Positions 51,158 to 60,492 of a stretch of DNA of 64,000 bases are shown piece by piece. Numbering within the stretch: the first letter of the stretch is position 1; every line of letters starts with the position of its first letter. The notes beneath the pieces are model-generated. The model had not been told where the DNA came from. It made no database searches and saw only the letters and a list, made by a program, of their open reading frames with translations. The stretch covers positions 1,178,001 through 1,242,000 of the forward strand of contig NZ_CP023049.2 of assembly GCF_002285635.2 (NCBI RefSeq). Direction: 5' to 3'. The DNA is from Chryseobacterium piperi. GTDB taxonomy: Bacteria; Bacteroidota; Bacteroidia; Flavobacteriales; Weeksellaceae. A program made the position numbers and the translations under genes.

Positions 51158-51940
51158 ATGTCTTTAAAAAATTATATCTCCAAAATATCATTTAATAAAA
51201 GAATGAGCGGCAATCTTAAAAGTTTCCTCTCGTTTATAGTTAATTCAAAAAGATACAGTTACAGATTTAAGAAAAACACACTTGATTATAGTAACAATGA
51301 GACTTTTAAGTATCATTTCAAAGCTGGGGATAAAAAATTCAATCTTTATCTGAGAACATTTAAAGGAGATATTGACATTTTTTATGAAGTATTCTGGAGT
51401 GAAACCTATAAAGAACATCTTATTCTTTTAAATAAAGAGCCTGAAATTATCATTGATCTTGGAGCCCACATCGGCATGACATCTATATACCTGTCTTTAC
51501 AATATCCAAAGGCTAAAATCTACTCTATCGAAGCATCCCGTGAAAATTTTGAAATATTGAAAGCCAACACAGAATCCTTTAGTAATATTACTTGCCTCAA
51601 TGCTGCAATTCATTTTGAAGATGGTACAATCAATTTCGGTGGAGATCAATTATCCTATAATCAAAAAATATCAGAAACAGGAGTCCCAATACAGGCACTT
51701 ACCATCGAGACTATTATGAATAAGTATGGTCTGAAAAACATTGATCTTCTTAAAATTGATATTGAAGGTGCAGAAAAGGAACTTCTCAGTAAAAATAATT
51801 CCTGGCTTAATTTGGTGGAAAATATTGTCATTGAAATACATCCCCCTTATGATGCTCAAAGCTTGGTTCATGATATTGATCCATATCATTTCTCTATTAA
51901 AAATGAAAAGAAAGATGTATTGTTTGCTATCAAATCATAG
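51158..51940 (+). CDS. FkbM-family methyltransferase
   Basis: 260 residues from ATG 51158 (MSLKNYISKISF); TTG at 51131 is less likely. SAM-binding motif IIDLGAHIGMTSIYLSLQYPKAKIYSIEAS, then LLKIDIEGAEKELLS and NIVIEIHPP, the motif II-III set of FkbM enzymes that O-methylate sugars or polyketides. Acceptor unknown; could decorate surface glycan. No glycan cluster adjoins. Confidence 0.87.
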   Translation: MSLKNYISKISFNKRMSGNLKSFLSFIVNSKRYSYRFKKNTLDYSNNETFKYHFKAGDKKFNLYLRTFKGDIDIFYEVFWSETYKEHLILLNKEPEIIIDLGAHIGMTSIYLSLQYPKAKIYSIEASRENFEILKANTESFSNITCLNAAIHFEDGTINFGGDQLSYNQKISETGVPIQALTIETIMNKYGLKNIDLLKIDIEGAEKELLSKNNSWLNLVENIVIEIHPPYDAQSLVHDIDPYHFSIKNEKKDVLFAIKS

Positions 51941-51977
51941 ATAAAGGTTAACCTTCTTATTGGTATATCTTTAACTA

Positions 51978-52898
51978 CTATTTTAATACAGATAGCCTGC
52001 CCATAAGCATAAATTTGATTAAGTCTGTTACTAGAACTTTGACAGGCTTTTCTACAAATCCGTAAGGTTTTAAATCAGGGCGAAATCCCCTGAAAAATTC
52101 TTCAATATTTGGAATATCGCCTCCTTCAAAATCAAAAATATGCGTATCAATATTCTGTTTAATCATATCATCAATTAGAATAGAGGCTCCTGAAATTTTA
52201 ACATATTCTTTATCATTAAATGTTCCCAATAGAGCTACGGTCCGAACATCTTTATACGTCGCAATCATATTGATGATCTTATCCTGGTAATAAAAAGCTG
52301 TAAACTGGAAGCTTCCTAATTCATAAAATCTTTCAAATATTCTTAGAAAACCACTAAGATCTTCTTCTTTATCCAGTCCCAACATATTAAGCTCAATAAA
52401 AGATTTAGCATCATTAAAGCTTATTGATTTAATATTGCAAACAGGCAAAACATCCCGGTCTAACCTTAATTTTCTTTTTCTCTTAGGAGAATATTTAGCA
52501 AATACCTTTTCATAAGAATCAGGGTGAATGAGAAAATTCTTCTTTTGCTTTATCTTTGATACAAACTGATTGCTGTCATTGAACTTATAAATTCTGACCA
52601 GATAATTTCTATTCAAAAAATCTAAAAACTTCTCATTAACAGAAGAGTCATCCTTTTTTGAAAAAATTCCTAATTGCTGACAAAGCATTGGATTACATAC
52701 AATTTTAATCCCATATTTTTTCACATATGGAATGGGCATTACCGCTTCATAATCTCCATAGACTAAAAGTTCCCAGCATTGTTTTCCGGTAACATCCAGA
52801 AATATTTTAGATGCGGAATATTTTATTTGCTCAGAGCTCTCTAAACATTCAGCATACCTTTTAAAATCAATTTCGTTATATCGTAATCTTCGAATCAT
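51978..52898 (-). CDS. GNAT/FemAB-like acyltransferase-fold protein, unknown substrate
   Basis: 306 residues. The N-terminal part (QCWELLVYGDYEAVMPIPYVKKYGIK) and C-terminal part (FQFTAFYYQDKIINMIATYKDVRTVALLG, ASILIDDMIKQ, DFEGGDIPNIEEFFRGFRP) have the pattern of a double GNAT fold as in FemAB or BioF2-like proteins, including the typical DFEGS/G-type turn. The basic KYSPKRKRKLRLDRD segment fits the central helical arm. Overlaps radC by 4 bp. Function not assigned. Confidence 0.7.
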   Translation of the reverse strand: MIRRLRYNEIDFKRYAECLESSEQIKYSASKIFLDVTGKQCWELLVYGDYEAVMPIPYVKKYGIKIVCNPMLCQQLGIFSKKDDSSVNEKFLDFLNRNYLVRIYKFNDSNQFVSKIKQKKNFLIHPDSYEKVFAKYSPKRKRKLRLDRDVLPVCNIKSISFNDAKSFIELNMLGLDKEEDLSGFLRIFERFYELGSFQFTAFYYQDKIINMIATYKDVRTVALLGTFNDKEYVKISGASILIDDMIKQNIDTHIFDFEGGDIPNIEEFFRGFRPDLKPYGFVEKPVKVLVTDLIKFMLMGRLSVLK

Positions 52899-53572
52899 AC
52901 CAATCCTTCGTCTGAAAAGCTAAAATAGGAGTTTTGTGTTATAATTAAATGATCTAAAAGCTGAATATTTAAGAGTTTTCCTGCTTCTTTAACTTTTTGA
53001 GTAATCAGAATATCTTCCCGACTGGGTTTCAGGCTTCCCGAAGGATGGTTATGAGCTATAATAATTCCAGTTGAAAAATTGTCAAGCGCTGTTTTAAAAA
53101 GAATTCTTACATCTACAATAGATTGACTGATTCCTCCTTGGGTCAATTGAGACATCTGAATCACTTTATTGCTTTGATTCAGAAATAACGCCCAAAATTC
53201 TTCTGTCCTCAAATCTGATAAATGGGTTTTAAATATAGAATAAGCTGTATCGCTATTTGAGATTAAAGTCTTTTCTGTGATTTCCTGTCCGGCTCTTCTT
53301 CTTCCGATTTCCAAAGCTGTGGCAATAGACAGTGCTTTCACTTCTCCTATACCTTTAAATTTCATCAGGTCCTTTATGGACAACAAGCTCAGTTCATTCC
53401 AGCTGTTACCCACTGAGGATAAAATCCTTCTTGCCAGCTCTATAGCAGTTTCGTCTTTATTTCCACTGCCCATAACAATTGCTAAAAGTTCAGAATCAGA
53501 AAGTGCCCCCTTACCTTTCTGTAAGAATTTCTCTCTCGGCCGGTCATCTTCTGCAAGAAATTTTATAGGCAT
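52895..53572 (-). CDS. radC: RadC family JAB/MPN domain protein
   Basis: 225 residues: N-terminal UPF0758 helix-hairpin-helix part (MKFKGIGEVKALSIATALEIGRRR) and a JAMM metalloprotease domain with FWALFLNQ (Glu replaced by a family-typical residue set) and AHNHPSGSLKPSREDI (HxH...D). Despite the name, a direct role in DNA repair is doubtful. Four-bp overlap with the GNAT-like gene implies cotranscription. Confidence 0.9.
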   Translation of the reverse strand: MPIKFLAEDDRPREKFLQKGKGALSDSELLAIVMGSGNKDETAIELARRILSSVGNSWNELSLLSIKDLMKFKGIGEVKALSIATALEIGRRRAGQEITEKTLISNSDTAYSIFKTHLSDLRTEEFWALFLNQSNKVIQMSQLTQGGISQSIVDVRILFKTALDNFSTGIIIAHNHPSGSLKPSREDILITQKVKEAGKLLNIQLLDHLIITQNSYFSFSDEGLV

Positions 53573-53852
53573 ACATCTATTAATTGGAAATACAAAATAC
53601 GAATTTTTAACAAAACATATAGGGTAACCAGCTATTCTTACTGGTCGATGTACATCCTAAACCTGATAAAAAATACTTATTAATTTAGATTAAATTTAAA
53701 GAAATTTGGCCTAGAGATAACTTATCTAAAATTTAATTAAGGATATCCTGTACTTAAAGTAAAAGGTTTTTATTTAATACTTTTTTATAAAGTATCTCTC
53801 TTGTTAAAGTACCATTATTCTCCAAATCGTAGAGCAACTCACGAATTAAAAA
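53573..53852. other. 280-bp AT-rich gap upstream of radC
   Basis: No ORF, RNA gene or strong promoter box recognised. The lolD terminator lies at its right edge. Confidence 0.4.
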
Positions 53853-53874
53853 AGAACTTTAATCATAAAGTTCT
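53853..53874 (-). terminator. Terminator of lolD
   Basis: Perfect nine-pair stem AGAACTTTA / TAAAGTTCT, loop ATCA, with A-runs on the plus strand on both sides, i.e. T-run on the minus strand. Confidence 0.75.
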
Positions 53875-53884
53875 AAAAATAATT

Positions 53885-54553
53885 TTATTCGATAATCATT
53901 CCGTCTTTCATAACCAGCTTTCTATCAGTAATTTCAGCAAGATTAGGGTTATGGGTTACAATAACAAAGGTCTGATTATATTTATCCCGTAAATCAAAGA
54001 ATAAGCGGTGTAAATCATCGGCATTCTTAGAATCCAGGTTACCTGTTGGCTCATCAGCAAAAATGGTCTTAGGTGAATTAATAAGTGCTCTCGCAACCGC
54101 TACCCTTTGAGCTTCTCCACCTGATAACTGATTAGGCTTATGATGCAACCTCTGTTCAATCTTTAGATCTTCAAAGAGAGCGTACGCTTTTTCTAATGCT
54201 TCTTTTTCATTAGCACCGGCAATTTTTGTCGGAAGCAATACATTTTCCAATGCGGTAAATTCAGGAAGTAACTGATGGAACTGAAAAACAAAACCAATAT
54301 TCTGATTTCTGAATTTAGAAAGCTGCTTATCATTCATATTGATGAATGATTCTCCGGCTATGGTAATTTCAGTATCATAATTTTTTGAATTCGTCGGTAA
54401 ATCTAAGGTTCCCAAAATTTGTAAAAGAGTAGATTTTCCGGCTCCGGATTCTCCTACAATAGAAATCACCTCTCCAGTTTTGATATGGATGTCAACACCC
54501 TTTAATACCTCTAAATTCCCATAAGATTTATGGATATTCCTTGCTCTAATCAT
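53885..54553 (-). CDS. lolD: LolD-type ABC transporter ATP-binding protein
   Basis: 222 residues. Walker [14 protein letters not shown]-loop [16 protein letters not shown] (LolD/MacB type), signature [15 protein letters not shown], Walker [15 protein letters not shown], switch His in VTHNP. It belongs to the type VII (LolD/MacB/FtsE) group, which extracts lipoproteins from the inner membrane or drives envelope processes. The permease is not next to it, so the LolD name is by best family fit. Confidence 0.85.
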   Translation of the reverse strand: MIRARNIHKSYGNLEVLKGVDIHIKTGEVISIVGESGAGKSTLLQILGTLDLPTNSKNYDTEITIAGESFINMNDKQLSKFRNQNIGFVFQFHQLLPEFTALENVLLPTKIAGANEKEALEKAYALFEDLKIEQRLHHKPNQLSGGEAQRVAVARALINSPKTIFADEPTGNLDSKNADDLHRLFFDLRDKYNQTFVIVTHNPNLAEITDRKLVMKDGMIIE

Positions 54554-54668
54554 GTTTCAAAAATAGTGAATATAAATAAAACTAAAGTAATATTGTAATT
54601 ATAAAAAATAATAAATTTTATTGTTTTTCATGTACAAATTAATATTAATCCTAAATTGAATTCAAAAT

Positions 54669-54698
54669 AAAAAAGCCTCTCAAATGAGAGGCTTTTTT
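54669..54698 (-). terminator. Terminator of the pdh genes
   Basis: AAAAAAGCCTCTCA / TGAGAGGCTTTTTT, 14 pairs with a two-base loop; 17 bp after the E2 stop on the minus strand. Confidence 0.85.
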
Positions 54699-54715
54699 AT
54701 TTATAAACTAGATCG

Positions 54716-56335
54716 TTACAGTAACAAAGTTAAAGGACTTTCCAGATATGTTTTTAATGTTTGTAAAAATTGAGCACCCGTAGCACCGTCTACCACTCTA
54801 TGGTCACATGCTAATGATAGCTTCATAATATTTCCTACTACAATCTGACCATCTTTTACGATTGGTTTTTCAATAATTGCACCTACTGAAAGGATTGCTG
54901 AATTCGGCTGGTTGATGATACTTGTAAAAGTTTCAATACCGAACATACCCAGGTTAGAAACTGAGAATGTAGATCCTTCAATTTCGTTAGCCTTAAGGCC
55001 TTTGGATTTAGCTCTTGAAGCCATATCTTTTACAGCTGCCGAAATTTGAGTATAGTTCATCTGGTCTGTATTCTTAAGAACAGGAACTATTAATCCATCA
55101 GGAATAGCTACTGCTACACCAATATTAATATTTCCTTTGTGGATGATCTTATCTCCAGCCCAGCTTGAATTAACTTGTGGATGCTTTCTTAAAGCAACAG
55201 CAGTCGCTTTAATAATCATATCATTGAAAGAAATTTTAGTATCTGGTAAAGAATTGATTTCTTTTCTTGCCTCAATTGCTTTATCCATGTTAATTTCTAC
55301 CATCAGATAATAATGAGGAGCAGAGAATTTACTTTCAGCAAGACGTTTTGCAATAATATTTCTTACCTGAGAGTTTTGCGTTTCTGTATCTTCTCCCTGA
55401 ACAAAATTTACCGCTACTTGTGCAGCAGCATTTGCAGAAGATGTAGACGCAGATGAAGTCGCAGCTTGTGAAGGTTGATAGTTCTCAACATCTTTCTTCA
55501 CAATTCTTCCGTTCTCTCCTGATCCCTGAATACCATGAATATCTACTCCTTTTTCCTGTGCTATTTTTTTAGCTAAAGGAGAAATAGCAACTCTATCGGT
55601 AGATGAAGAACTTACCGGCTGAGCGGCTGGTTGTGCTTCATTTTTTGTTTCCGTTTTTTGTTCAGCAGGCTTTTCTGTTGACTGAGCGGCTGGTTTTGCA
55701 GCTCCTACAGCAGAAACATCTGTTCCTTCAGGACCTATAATGGCTAATACAGAATCAACCGGAGCAGCGCCTCCTTCTTCAACACCTTGCTTCAATAATA
55801 CTCCATTGAATTCAGATTCAAAATCCTGAACTGCTTTATCTGTTTCGATTTCAGCAAGAAGATCTCCTTCTTTAACTGTATCTCCTACATTTTTGTGCCA
55901 TTTCGCCACTTTACCTTCTGTCATTGTATCAGAAAGTCTTGGCATTGTAATCACTTCTACACCAGCAGGAACTTCGGTAGCAGCTTGCTCTACACTTGTG
56001 CCATTATCTTCAGTTTTAGCTTCTTCTTCAGATTTTTTTTCGTCAGAACCTCCGGCTTCCGGAGCACTTCCTCCTTTCAATGCTGATATATCTTCACCTT
56101 CATTACCAATGATTGCCAAAACAGAATCTACAGCTGCCGCTCCTCCTTCTTCTACACCAATGTATAAAAGAGTTCCTTCTATCTCAGATTCGAAATCCTG
56201 AACAGCTTTATCTGTTTCAATTTCGGCTAAAATATCTCCTTCTTTTATTTTATCTCCAACTTTTTTATGCCATTTTGCCACCTTCCCTTCCGTCATCGTG
56301 TCGGAAAGACGAGGCATTGTAATTACTTCTGCCAT
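54716..56335 (-). CDS. pdhC: Pyruvate dehydrogenase E2 (dihydrolipoamide acetyltransferase), two lipoyl domains
   Basis: 539 residues. Two tandem lipoyl domains (about 1-80 and 128-205), each with EIETDKAVQDFES where the Lys is lipoylated, separated by Glu/Ala/Pro-rich linkers. Then a peripheral-subunit binding domain (ISPLAKKIAQEKGVDIHGI) and the acetyltransferase core ending in the catalytic ACDHRVVDGATGAQF. It forms the structural core of the complex and transfers acetyl groups to CoA. E1-alpha lies upstream; E1-beta and E3 are not in the window. Confidence 0.94.
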   Translation of the reverse strand: MAEVITMPRLSDTMTEGKVAKWHKKVGDKIKEGDILAEIETDKAVQDFESEIEGTLLYIGVEEGGAAAVDSVLAIIGNEGEDISALKGGSAPEAGGSDEKKSEEEAKTEDNGTSVEQAATEVPAGVEVITMPRLSDTMTEGKVAKWHKNVGDTVKEGDLLAEIETDKAVQDFESEFNGVLLKQGVEEGGAAPVDSVLAIIGPEGTDVSAVGAAKPAAQSTEKPAEQKTETKNEAQPAAQPVSSSSTDRVAISPLAKKIAQEKGVDIHGIQGSGENGRIVKKDVENYQPSQAATSSASTSSANAAAQVAVNFVQGEDTETQNSQVRNIIAKRLAESKFSAPHYYLMVEINMDKAIEARKEINSLPDTKISFNDMIIKATAVALRKHPQVNSSWAGDKIIHKGNINIGVAVAIPDGLIVPVLKNTDQMNYTQISAAVKDMASRAKSKGLKANEIEGSTFSVSNLGMFGIETFTSIINQPNSAILSVGAIIEKPIVKDGQIVVGNIMKLSLACDHRVVDGATGAQFLQTLKTYLESPLTLLL

Positions 56336-56439
56336 AATTTTATTAATATGATAATGAGTTAATTGATAATTTGATAATGAATAAGGAACATGATAATTAA
56401 CTAATTAGCACATTACCACATTATCTCATATTATTTTTT
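56336..56439. repeat. Imperfect inverted repeat between pdhA and pdhC
   Basis: The gap between the two pdh genes is almost filled by TAAT/GATAATG-type words: left arm about 56347-56383, right arm about 56390-56433, opposite in orientation and separated by a short AAGGAAC-like loop. It has the same general build as the fad inter-gene repeats. No T-run, so read-through to pdhC is expected. Confidence 0.5.
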
Positions 56440-57441
56440 TTAGTTTTCTAATTTATCTACGAACGGATAATCTTCTTGTGCGTAAACATATTCATAGATT
56501 TTTTCAGCCGTTGGATACGGAGAGTTTTCCATGAATTCTACACATTCGTCAACAAAATCCCTAGACTTATTTTCAATAGCTTCCAATTCAGCTTCAGTAG
56601 CCCAGCTGTTTGCCAAAATCCTTTCTTTTACCAATTCAATAGGATCATCCTTCTTGTGAATAGATACTTCTTCCTTAGATCTGTAAGGTTCTGCGTCAGA
56701 CATTGAATGCCCTCTGTAACGGTAAGTTCTGGCTTCAATAAATGTAGGCCCGTCTCCTCTTCTTGCTCTTTCAATAGCTTCATAAGCTACTTCAGCAACT
56801 TTTTCAGGATCCATTGCATCTACAGGAAGACAAGGCATTTCATAACCTAATCCTAACTTATAGATATCTTCGTGGTTAGCTGTTCTTTTTACAGAAGTTC
56901 CCATTGCATATTGATTATTTTCAACAACAAATACTACAGGAAGCTTCCAGTTCATAGCCATGTTAAACGTTTCATGTAATGAACCTTGTCTAGCTGCACC
57001 ATCTCCGAAGAAACAGATATTTACCGCTTTTCTATCAAAATACTTATCCGCGAAAGCAATCCCTGCTCCCAAAGGAATTTGTCCACCTACAATACCGTGT
57101 CCGCCATAAAAACGGTGTTCCTTGCTGAAAATATGCATAGAACCACCCATACCACCAGACGTCCCTGTTGCTTTTCCGCAAAGTTCTGCCATGATTCTTT
57201 TCGGGTCTACTCCCATTGCCATAGGATGAATATGACATCTGTAAGCAGTAATCATACTATCTTTGGTTAAATCCATTGCATGTGTAAAGCCTGCAGGAAT
57301 TGCTTCCTGGCCATTATACAAATGTAAAAACCCTCTGATCTTTTGTTTTAGATAAAGAGAACGGCATTTGTCTTCAAACCTTCTCCACATTGTCATATCT
57401 TCATACCACTTCAGGTATACCTCTTTAGAAAATTCTTTCAT
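56440..57441 (-). CDS. pdhA: Pyruvate dehydrogenase E1 component, alpha subunit
   Basis: 333 residues. TPP-binding motif GDGAARQGSLHETFNMAMNWKLPVVFVVENNQYAMGT; substrate channel HGIVGGQIPLGAGIAFA; and phosphorylation-loop-like YRYRGHSMSDAEPYRSKEE. With the beta subunit it decarboxylates pyruvate and reductively acetylates the E2 lipoyl arms. A minus-strand -7 box TAATTTTG (complement of 57480-57487) lies 38 bp upstream. Confidence 0.94.
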   Translation of the reverse strand: MKEFSKEVYLKWYEDMTMWRRFEDKCRSLYLKQKIRGFLHLYNGQEAIPAGFTHAMDLTKDSMITAYRCHIHPMAMGVDPKRIMAELCGKATGTSGGMGGSMHIFSKEHRFYGGHGIVGGQIPLGAGIAFADKYFDRKAVNICFFGDGAARQGSLHETFNMAMNWKLPVVFVVENNQYAMGTSVKRTANHEDIYKLGLGYEMPCLPVDAMDPEKVAEVAYEAIERARRGDGPTFIEARTYRYRGHSMSDAEPYRSKEEVSIHKKDDPIELVKERILANSWATEAELEAIENKSRDFVDECVEFMENSPYPTAEKIYEYVYAQEDYPFVDKLEN

Positions 57442-57759
57442 GTGTTAGCTCTTGCTTTTTTATGATGAAATAAGTTGAGCAAAATTATGAAAAAAACTTT
57501 GTTTTTATTGTATGCATAAGTAACTTTTCGTTTTTTCTGCTAAATCTACTTGCAGGCCGAATCGATTATTCTTAATTTTCGACCCCATGAAATGCTCATA
57601 AAACAACATTCTATCTATTATTTCCATGTTGTAATATATATGGAATCTGCTTATATATAAAGCTTTCGGTAAATAATAAATGCAACAGGAATATTAAAAA
57701 GAGATTACATTTTATCCCTTTCTTCTTTCATCTTTAATTATTGTTAACCTACTTTTTGG
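57442..57759. other. 318-bp gap upstream of pdhA
   Basis: Holds the pdhA promoter box near 57480-57487 and a weak hairpin (AACC/GGTT) after the NIPSNAP gene near 57748. No coding sequence recognised. Confidence 0.4.
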
Positions 57760-58191
57760 TTATTTTAACAGCCCCTTTTCCGGAGAAAATTCTGTAAGCC
57801 GTAGGGTTCTGTCTTCAATACTATTAACAAAATTGCCATGCAGTTTTGCTGTTTTAGCTTTAATTTCTTTCCATTCATTATCTGACATGAATCCTTCCCA
57901 TGCCAACTTCATAGAAGTCTCATCTTTCCATTCCAGCAAATAAACAAATTCTGCTTTCTCTTTAAACTCCGATTCCCAAATAGCCACAATTGTAAAACCA
58001 TATTTTTTCATGATTCTGAGAGCATGATCTCTGAATCTCTCCAGAAAAACCTGCTTGTTCTCCTTCGGAATTTCATAAATCCTTAATTGATGTATGGGAG
58101 GTATCATTGGAGAAGTATCTTGTTGATACAACGTTTGCCCGAAGATAGAACCACACCAAATAATCAGGAAGATAGTCAATAGTCTTTTCAT
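57760..58191 (-). CDS. NIPSNAP-family secreted protein
   Basis: 143 residues from ATG 58191 with signal peptide KRLLTIFLIIWCGSIFGQ; the longer reading from 58251 hides it. The mature part is one NIPSNAP (dimeric alpha-beta barrel) domain: IHQLRIYEIPKENKQVFLERF, HALRIMKKYGFTIVAIWES and FVYLLEWKDETSMKLAWEGF. Role unknown; the fold often acts as a monooxygenase-like or binding domain. Confidence 0.83.
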   Translation of the reverse strand: MKRLLTIFLIIWCGSIFGQTLYQQDTSPMIPPIHQLRIYEIPKENKQVFLERFRDHALRIMKKYGFTIVAIWESEFKEKAEFVYLLEWKDETSMKLAWEGFMSDNEWKEIKAKTAKLHGNFVNSIEDRTLRLTEFSPEKGLLK

Positions 58192-58353
58192 AATGATGAT
58201 ATTAGAATTTGCGCCCAAGGCAAGCCTAATTAAAATTAAAAATTTTCTCAATACGAATCTTATTTATTGATAGAATTTTGTAAGCTCTTTAGTATATTTA
58301 TCTTCATTTGTTTTTTGGGGTTATAATCTTATATTTGAGTTTTTAAATTAAAC

Positions 58354-58968
58354 ATGGAAGGAAAACAAACGTCTCTTATACAGAAAATTTCCAGGATTAT
58401 CTCTGAGTTTTTCAGCCCTTTGGTATCATTATTTCTCTTTTTCATTTACAAAAGTATCCTCGAATATTCACTTCAAGACTCAATAATCTATTTTCTTCCA
58501 ATTCTACTCATCATTATACTTCCTGTCATTATCTGGCTGGTCTGGAACGTAAAAACAGGAAGATATACGAATATGGATGTTTCAAACAGGGTTCAGAGAA
58601 AAACATTTTATATTTTCACAGCTACCTGCGTCATCTCTTATTTGATCTTTCATTATATTAAAAATGGGAGTATTGATTTTTTAATGATGTTTATCCTGGT
58701 TCTTCTTTTTGCTTTACAAATCAGTAACTTTTTCATTAAAAGCTCAATGCATACAGCATTCAATGTATTCGTTGCCGCATTGTTTTATTCATTAGACTGG
58801 AGGATAGGGATTATTTGGCTGGGAATTGCTATCTTAGTAGGAATTACGAGAGTAATACTAAAAAGACATACCGTAAAAGAAGTATTTATGGGCGCAGGAA
58901 TAGCATTTGTTATTTCTTTTATTTATCTTTATTGTACGATACACTTTCAACATTCAAATATTTTATGA
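58354..58968 (+). CDS. PAP2-family membrane phosphatase
   Basis: 204 residues with six predicted membrane spans. The PAP2 signature is partly kept: KSSMHTAF (for SxxH with the catalytic His region) and GITRVILKRHTVKEVFMG (SRxxxxxHxxxDV-like, His kept, Glu for Asp). It probably dephosphorylates a lipid phosphate such as undecaprenyl or phosphatidylglycerol phosphate. Its stop overlaps the start of the BlaI-like gene (ATGA), so the two are cotranslated. Confidence 0.75.
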   Translation: MEGKQTSLIQKISRIISEFFSPLVSLFLFFIYKSILEYSLQDSIIYFLPILLIIILPVIIWLVWNVKTGRYTNMDVSNRVQRKTFYIFTATCVISYLIFHYIKNGSIDFLMMFILVLLFALQISNFFIKSSMHTAFNVFVAALFYSLDWRIGIIWLGIAILVGITRVILKRHTVKEVFMGAGIAFVISFIYLYCTIHFQHSNIL

Positions 58969-59432
58969 AAATAAATCATCTTACAACTGCAGAAGAAAAC
59001 TTAATGAAGCTGTTCTGGAAGCTTAATTCATTTTATTTAAAAGATGTCATGGAGCAACATCCTGAGCCGAAGCCTCATCAAAATACCGTTTCTACCTATC
59101 TGAAAATATTGGTTGAAAAAGGCTACTTATCTACTCAGAAAGAAGGCAGGATTTTTAAGTATACCGTTACAATTCCACTCCAAGATTATAAGAAGTTTTT
59201 ATTAAAGGAGCTTTCTCATCATTTCTTTCATGATTCCGGAAGAGAGATTCTTCAGTTCTTATTTGATGAAAACTTAATATCCCAGGAAGATTTGAAAGAT
59301 TATTTTAATCTTAAGATCGAAATGAAACCTGTAAAAACAAAAGCCCCGAAATTGAAAATTGCGAATGAAATCTTAAATCCTAAGAAAGATAAAAAGACCG
59401 GGGATAAGAAAAAGAAGAAAAAGAAAAATTAA
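58965..59432 (+). CDS. BlaI/MecI/CopY-family transcriptional regulator
   Basis: 155 residues from ATG 58965. The winged helix-turn-helix covers residues 1-75 (LTTAEENLMKLFWKLNSFYLKDVMEQHP, NTVSTYLKILVEKGYLSTQKEGRIFKYT), followed by the dimerisation helices. Unusual is the C-terminal tail of nearly pure Lys (KKDKKTGDKKKKKKK), which could bind nucleic acid. BlaI proteins are usually paired with a BlaR1 membrane sensor; here the partner is a PAP2 phosphatase. Confidence 0.83.
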   Translation: MKINHLTTAEENLMKLFWKLNSFYLKDVMEQHPEPKPHQNTVSTYLKILVEKGYLSTQKEGRIFKYTVTIPLQDYKKFLLKELSHHFFHDSGREILQFLFDENLISQEDLKDYFNLKIEMKPVKTKAPKLKIANEILNPKKDKKTGDKKKKKKKN

Positions 59433-59525
59433 CCTGTGTATGTAACTTCCAGGTATTTTGATTCTTATTGATATTGCTTATTCATTTTTATAGAAAAATC
59501 TTCCGGCAATATAAAGACATAAAAA

Positions 59526-59547
59526 AAGCGGCTTAAAAAAGCCGCTT
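59526..59547 (-). terminator. Terminator of the RRM gene
   Basis: Perfect nine-pair stem AAGCGGCTT / AAGCCGCTT, loop AAAA, with seven T on the minus strand. Confidence 0.82.
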
Positions 59548-59553
59548 ATATTT

Positions 59554-59913
59554 TTACCAACGATTTCCACCGCCATTACCACGGTTGTTACCACCGCCGT
59601 AACCTCCGCCTCTGTTGTTTCCGCCTCCGTAACCACCACTACGGTTGTTATCGAAGCTTCTTCTTGGCTTCTCCTCTCTTGGCTTAGCTTCTGACACGTT
59701 AAGTGTTTTTCCGTTGAATTCTTTTTGATTAAGAGCTTCAATAGCTTGCTTTCCTTCTTCTTCACCCATTTCAATGAAACCAAAACCTCTTGAACGGCCA
59801 GTTTCTTTGTCTGTAATAATTTTGGCAGAAGATACTTCTCCAAATTCTGAAAATAAATCTTGTAACTCGTACTCTTTAGTTGAGTAATTGATGTTAGAAA
59901 CAAAAATGTTCAT
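59554..59913 (-). CDS. RRM-domain RNA-binding protein with glycine-rich tail
   Basis: 119 residues. One RNA recognition motif: RNP2 IFVSNI at the N-terminus and RNP1 RGFGFIEM around residue 45, then a Gly/Asn/Arg tail with GGYGGGNNRGG repeats. Such glycine-rich RRM proteins are abundant in Bacteroidetes and cyanobacteria, often cold-induced RNA chaperones. The 580-bp upstream gap may include a long leader. Confidence 0.9.
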   Translation of the reverse strand: MNIFVSNINYSTKEYELQDLFSEFGEVSSAKIITDKETGRSRGFGFIEMGEEEGKQAIEALNQKEFNGKTLNVSEAKPREEKPRRSFDNNRSGGYGGGNNRGGGYGGGNNRGNGGGNRW

Positions 59914-60492
59914 TGTTAAATAAAATTATAAAAATTAATAAAAACTTGGTATATAAAAGAAAAGCAACATAAATTAATGAACAAATATTGATTCCAAATA
60001 TAAACGTTCGCAAGATACAATTAAAAATTTCAAATCAAAGCTTTTTTATGAATATTTTATCATCACTTCTTAAACCAAAATATTTACTAACCTGATAATC
60101 AATAAACTAACAATACACACAATGGTGATTTTTATATGAAATTTAAGGATTATTTAACATTAAACCCTCATTAAAACCGTTTTATACAGTGCAAATCGGC
60201 AGTATAAATTTAATTAACGAATTAAAATCACACAAATCACACCCTTTTATTAAATAATTTCCAAAATTAAAATACAAAATACCTTTAAACTCAGTAAAAC
60301 TATAGAAATCATAGATCAACTTTTCTAACATATCATGATGCTAAATCCTTCTACAAGTTTTCTTAAAATCAGAACAGATGTATGTACAAATCTATAATTG
60401 AGAAAATAAATAATTCTCTTTCAACAAGTAAATAGTATTGTTTTGATAAAGCGAGTTTTTAACACTAAATTTGTACCGCAAATTATTAAAAG
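59914..60492. other. 579-bp intergenic region between the RRM and thioesterase genes
   Basis: AT-rich, divergent. On the plus strand a good promoter for the thioesterase: TTG at 60443 and exact -7 box TAAATTTG at 60466-60473, spaced 20 bp. No ORF or structured RNA recognised in the rest. Confidence 0.5.
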
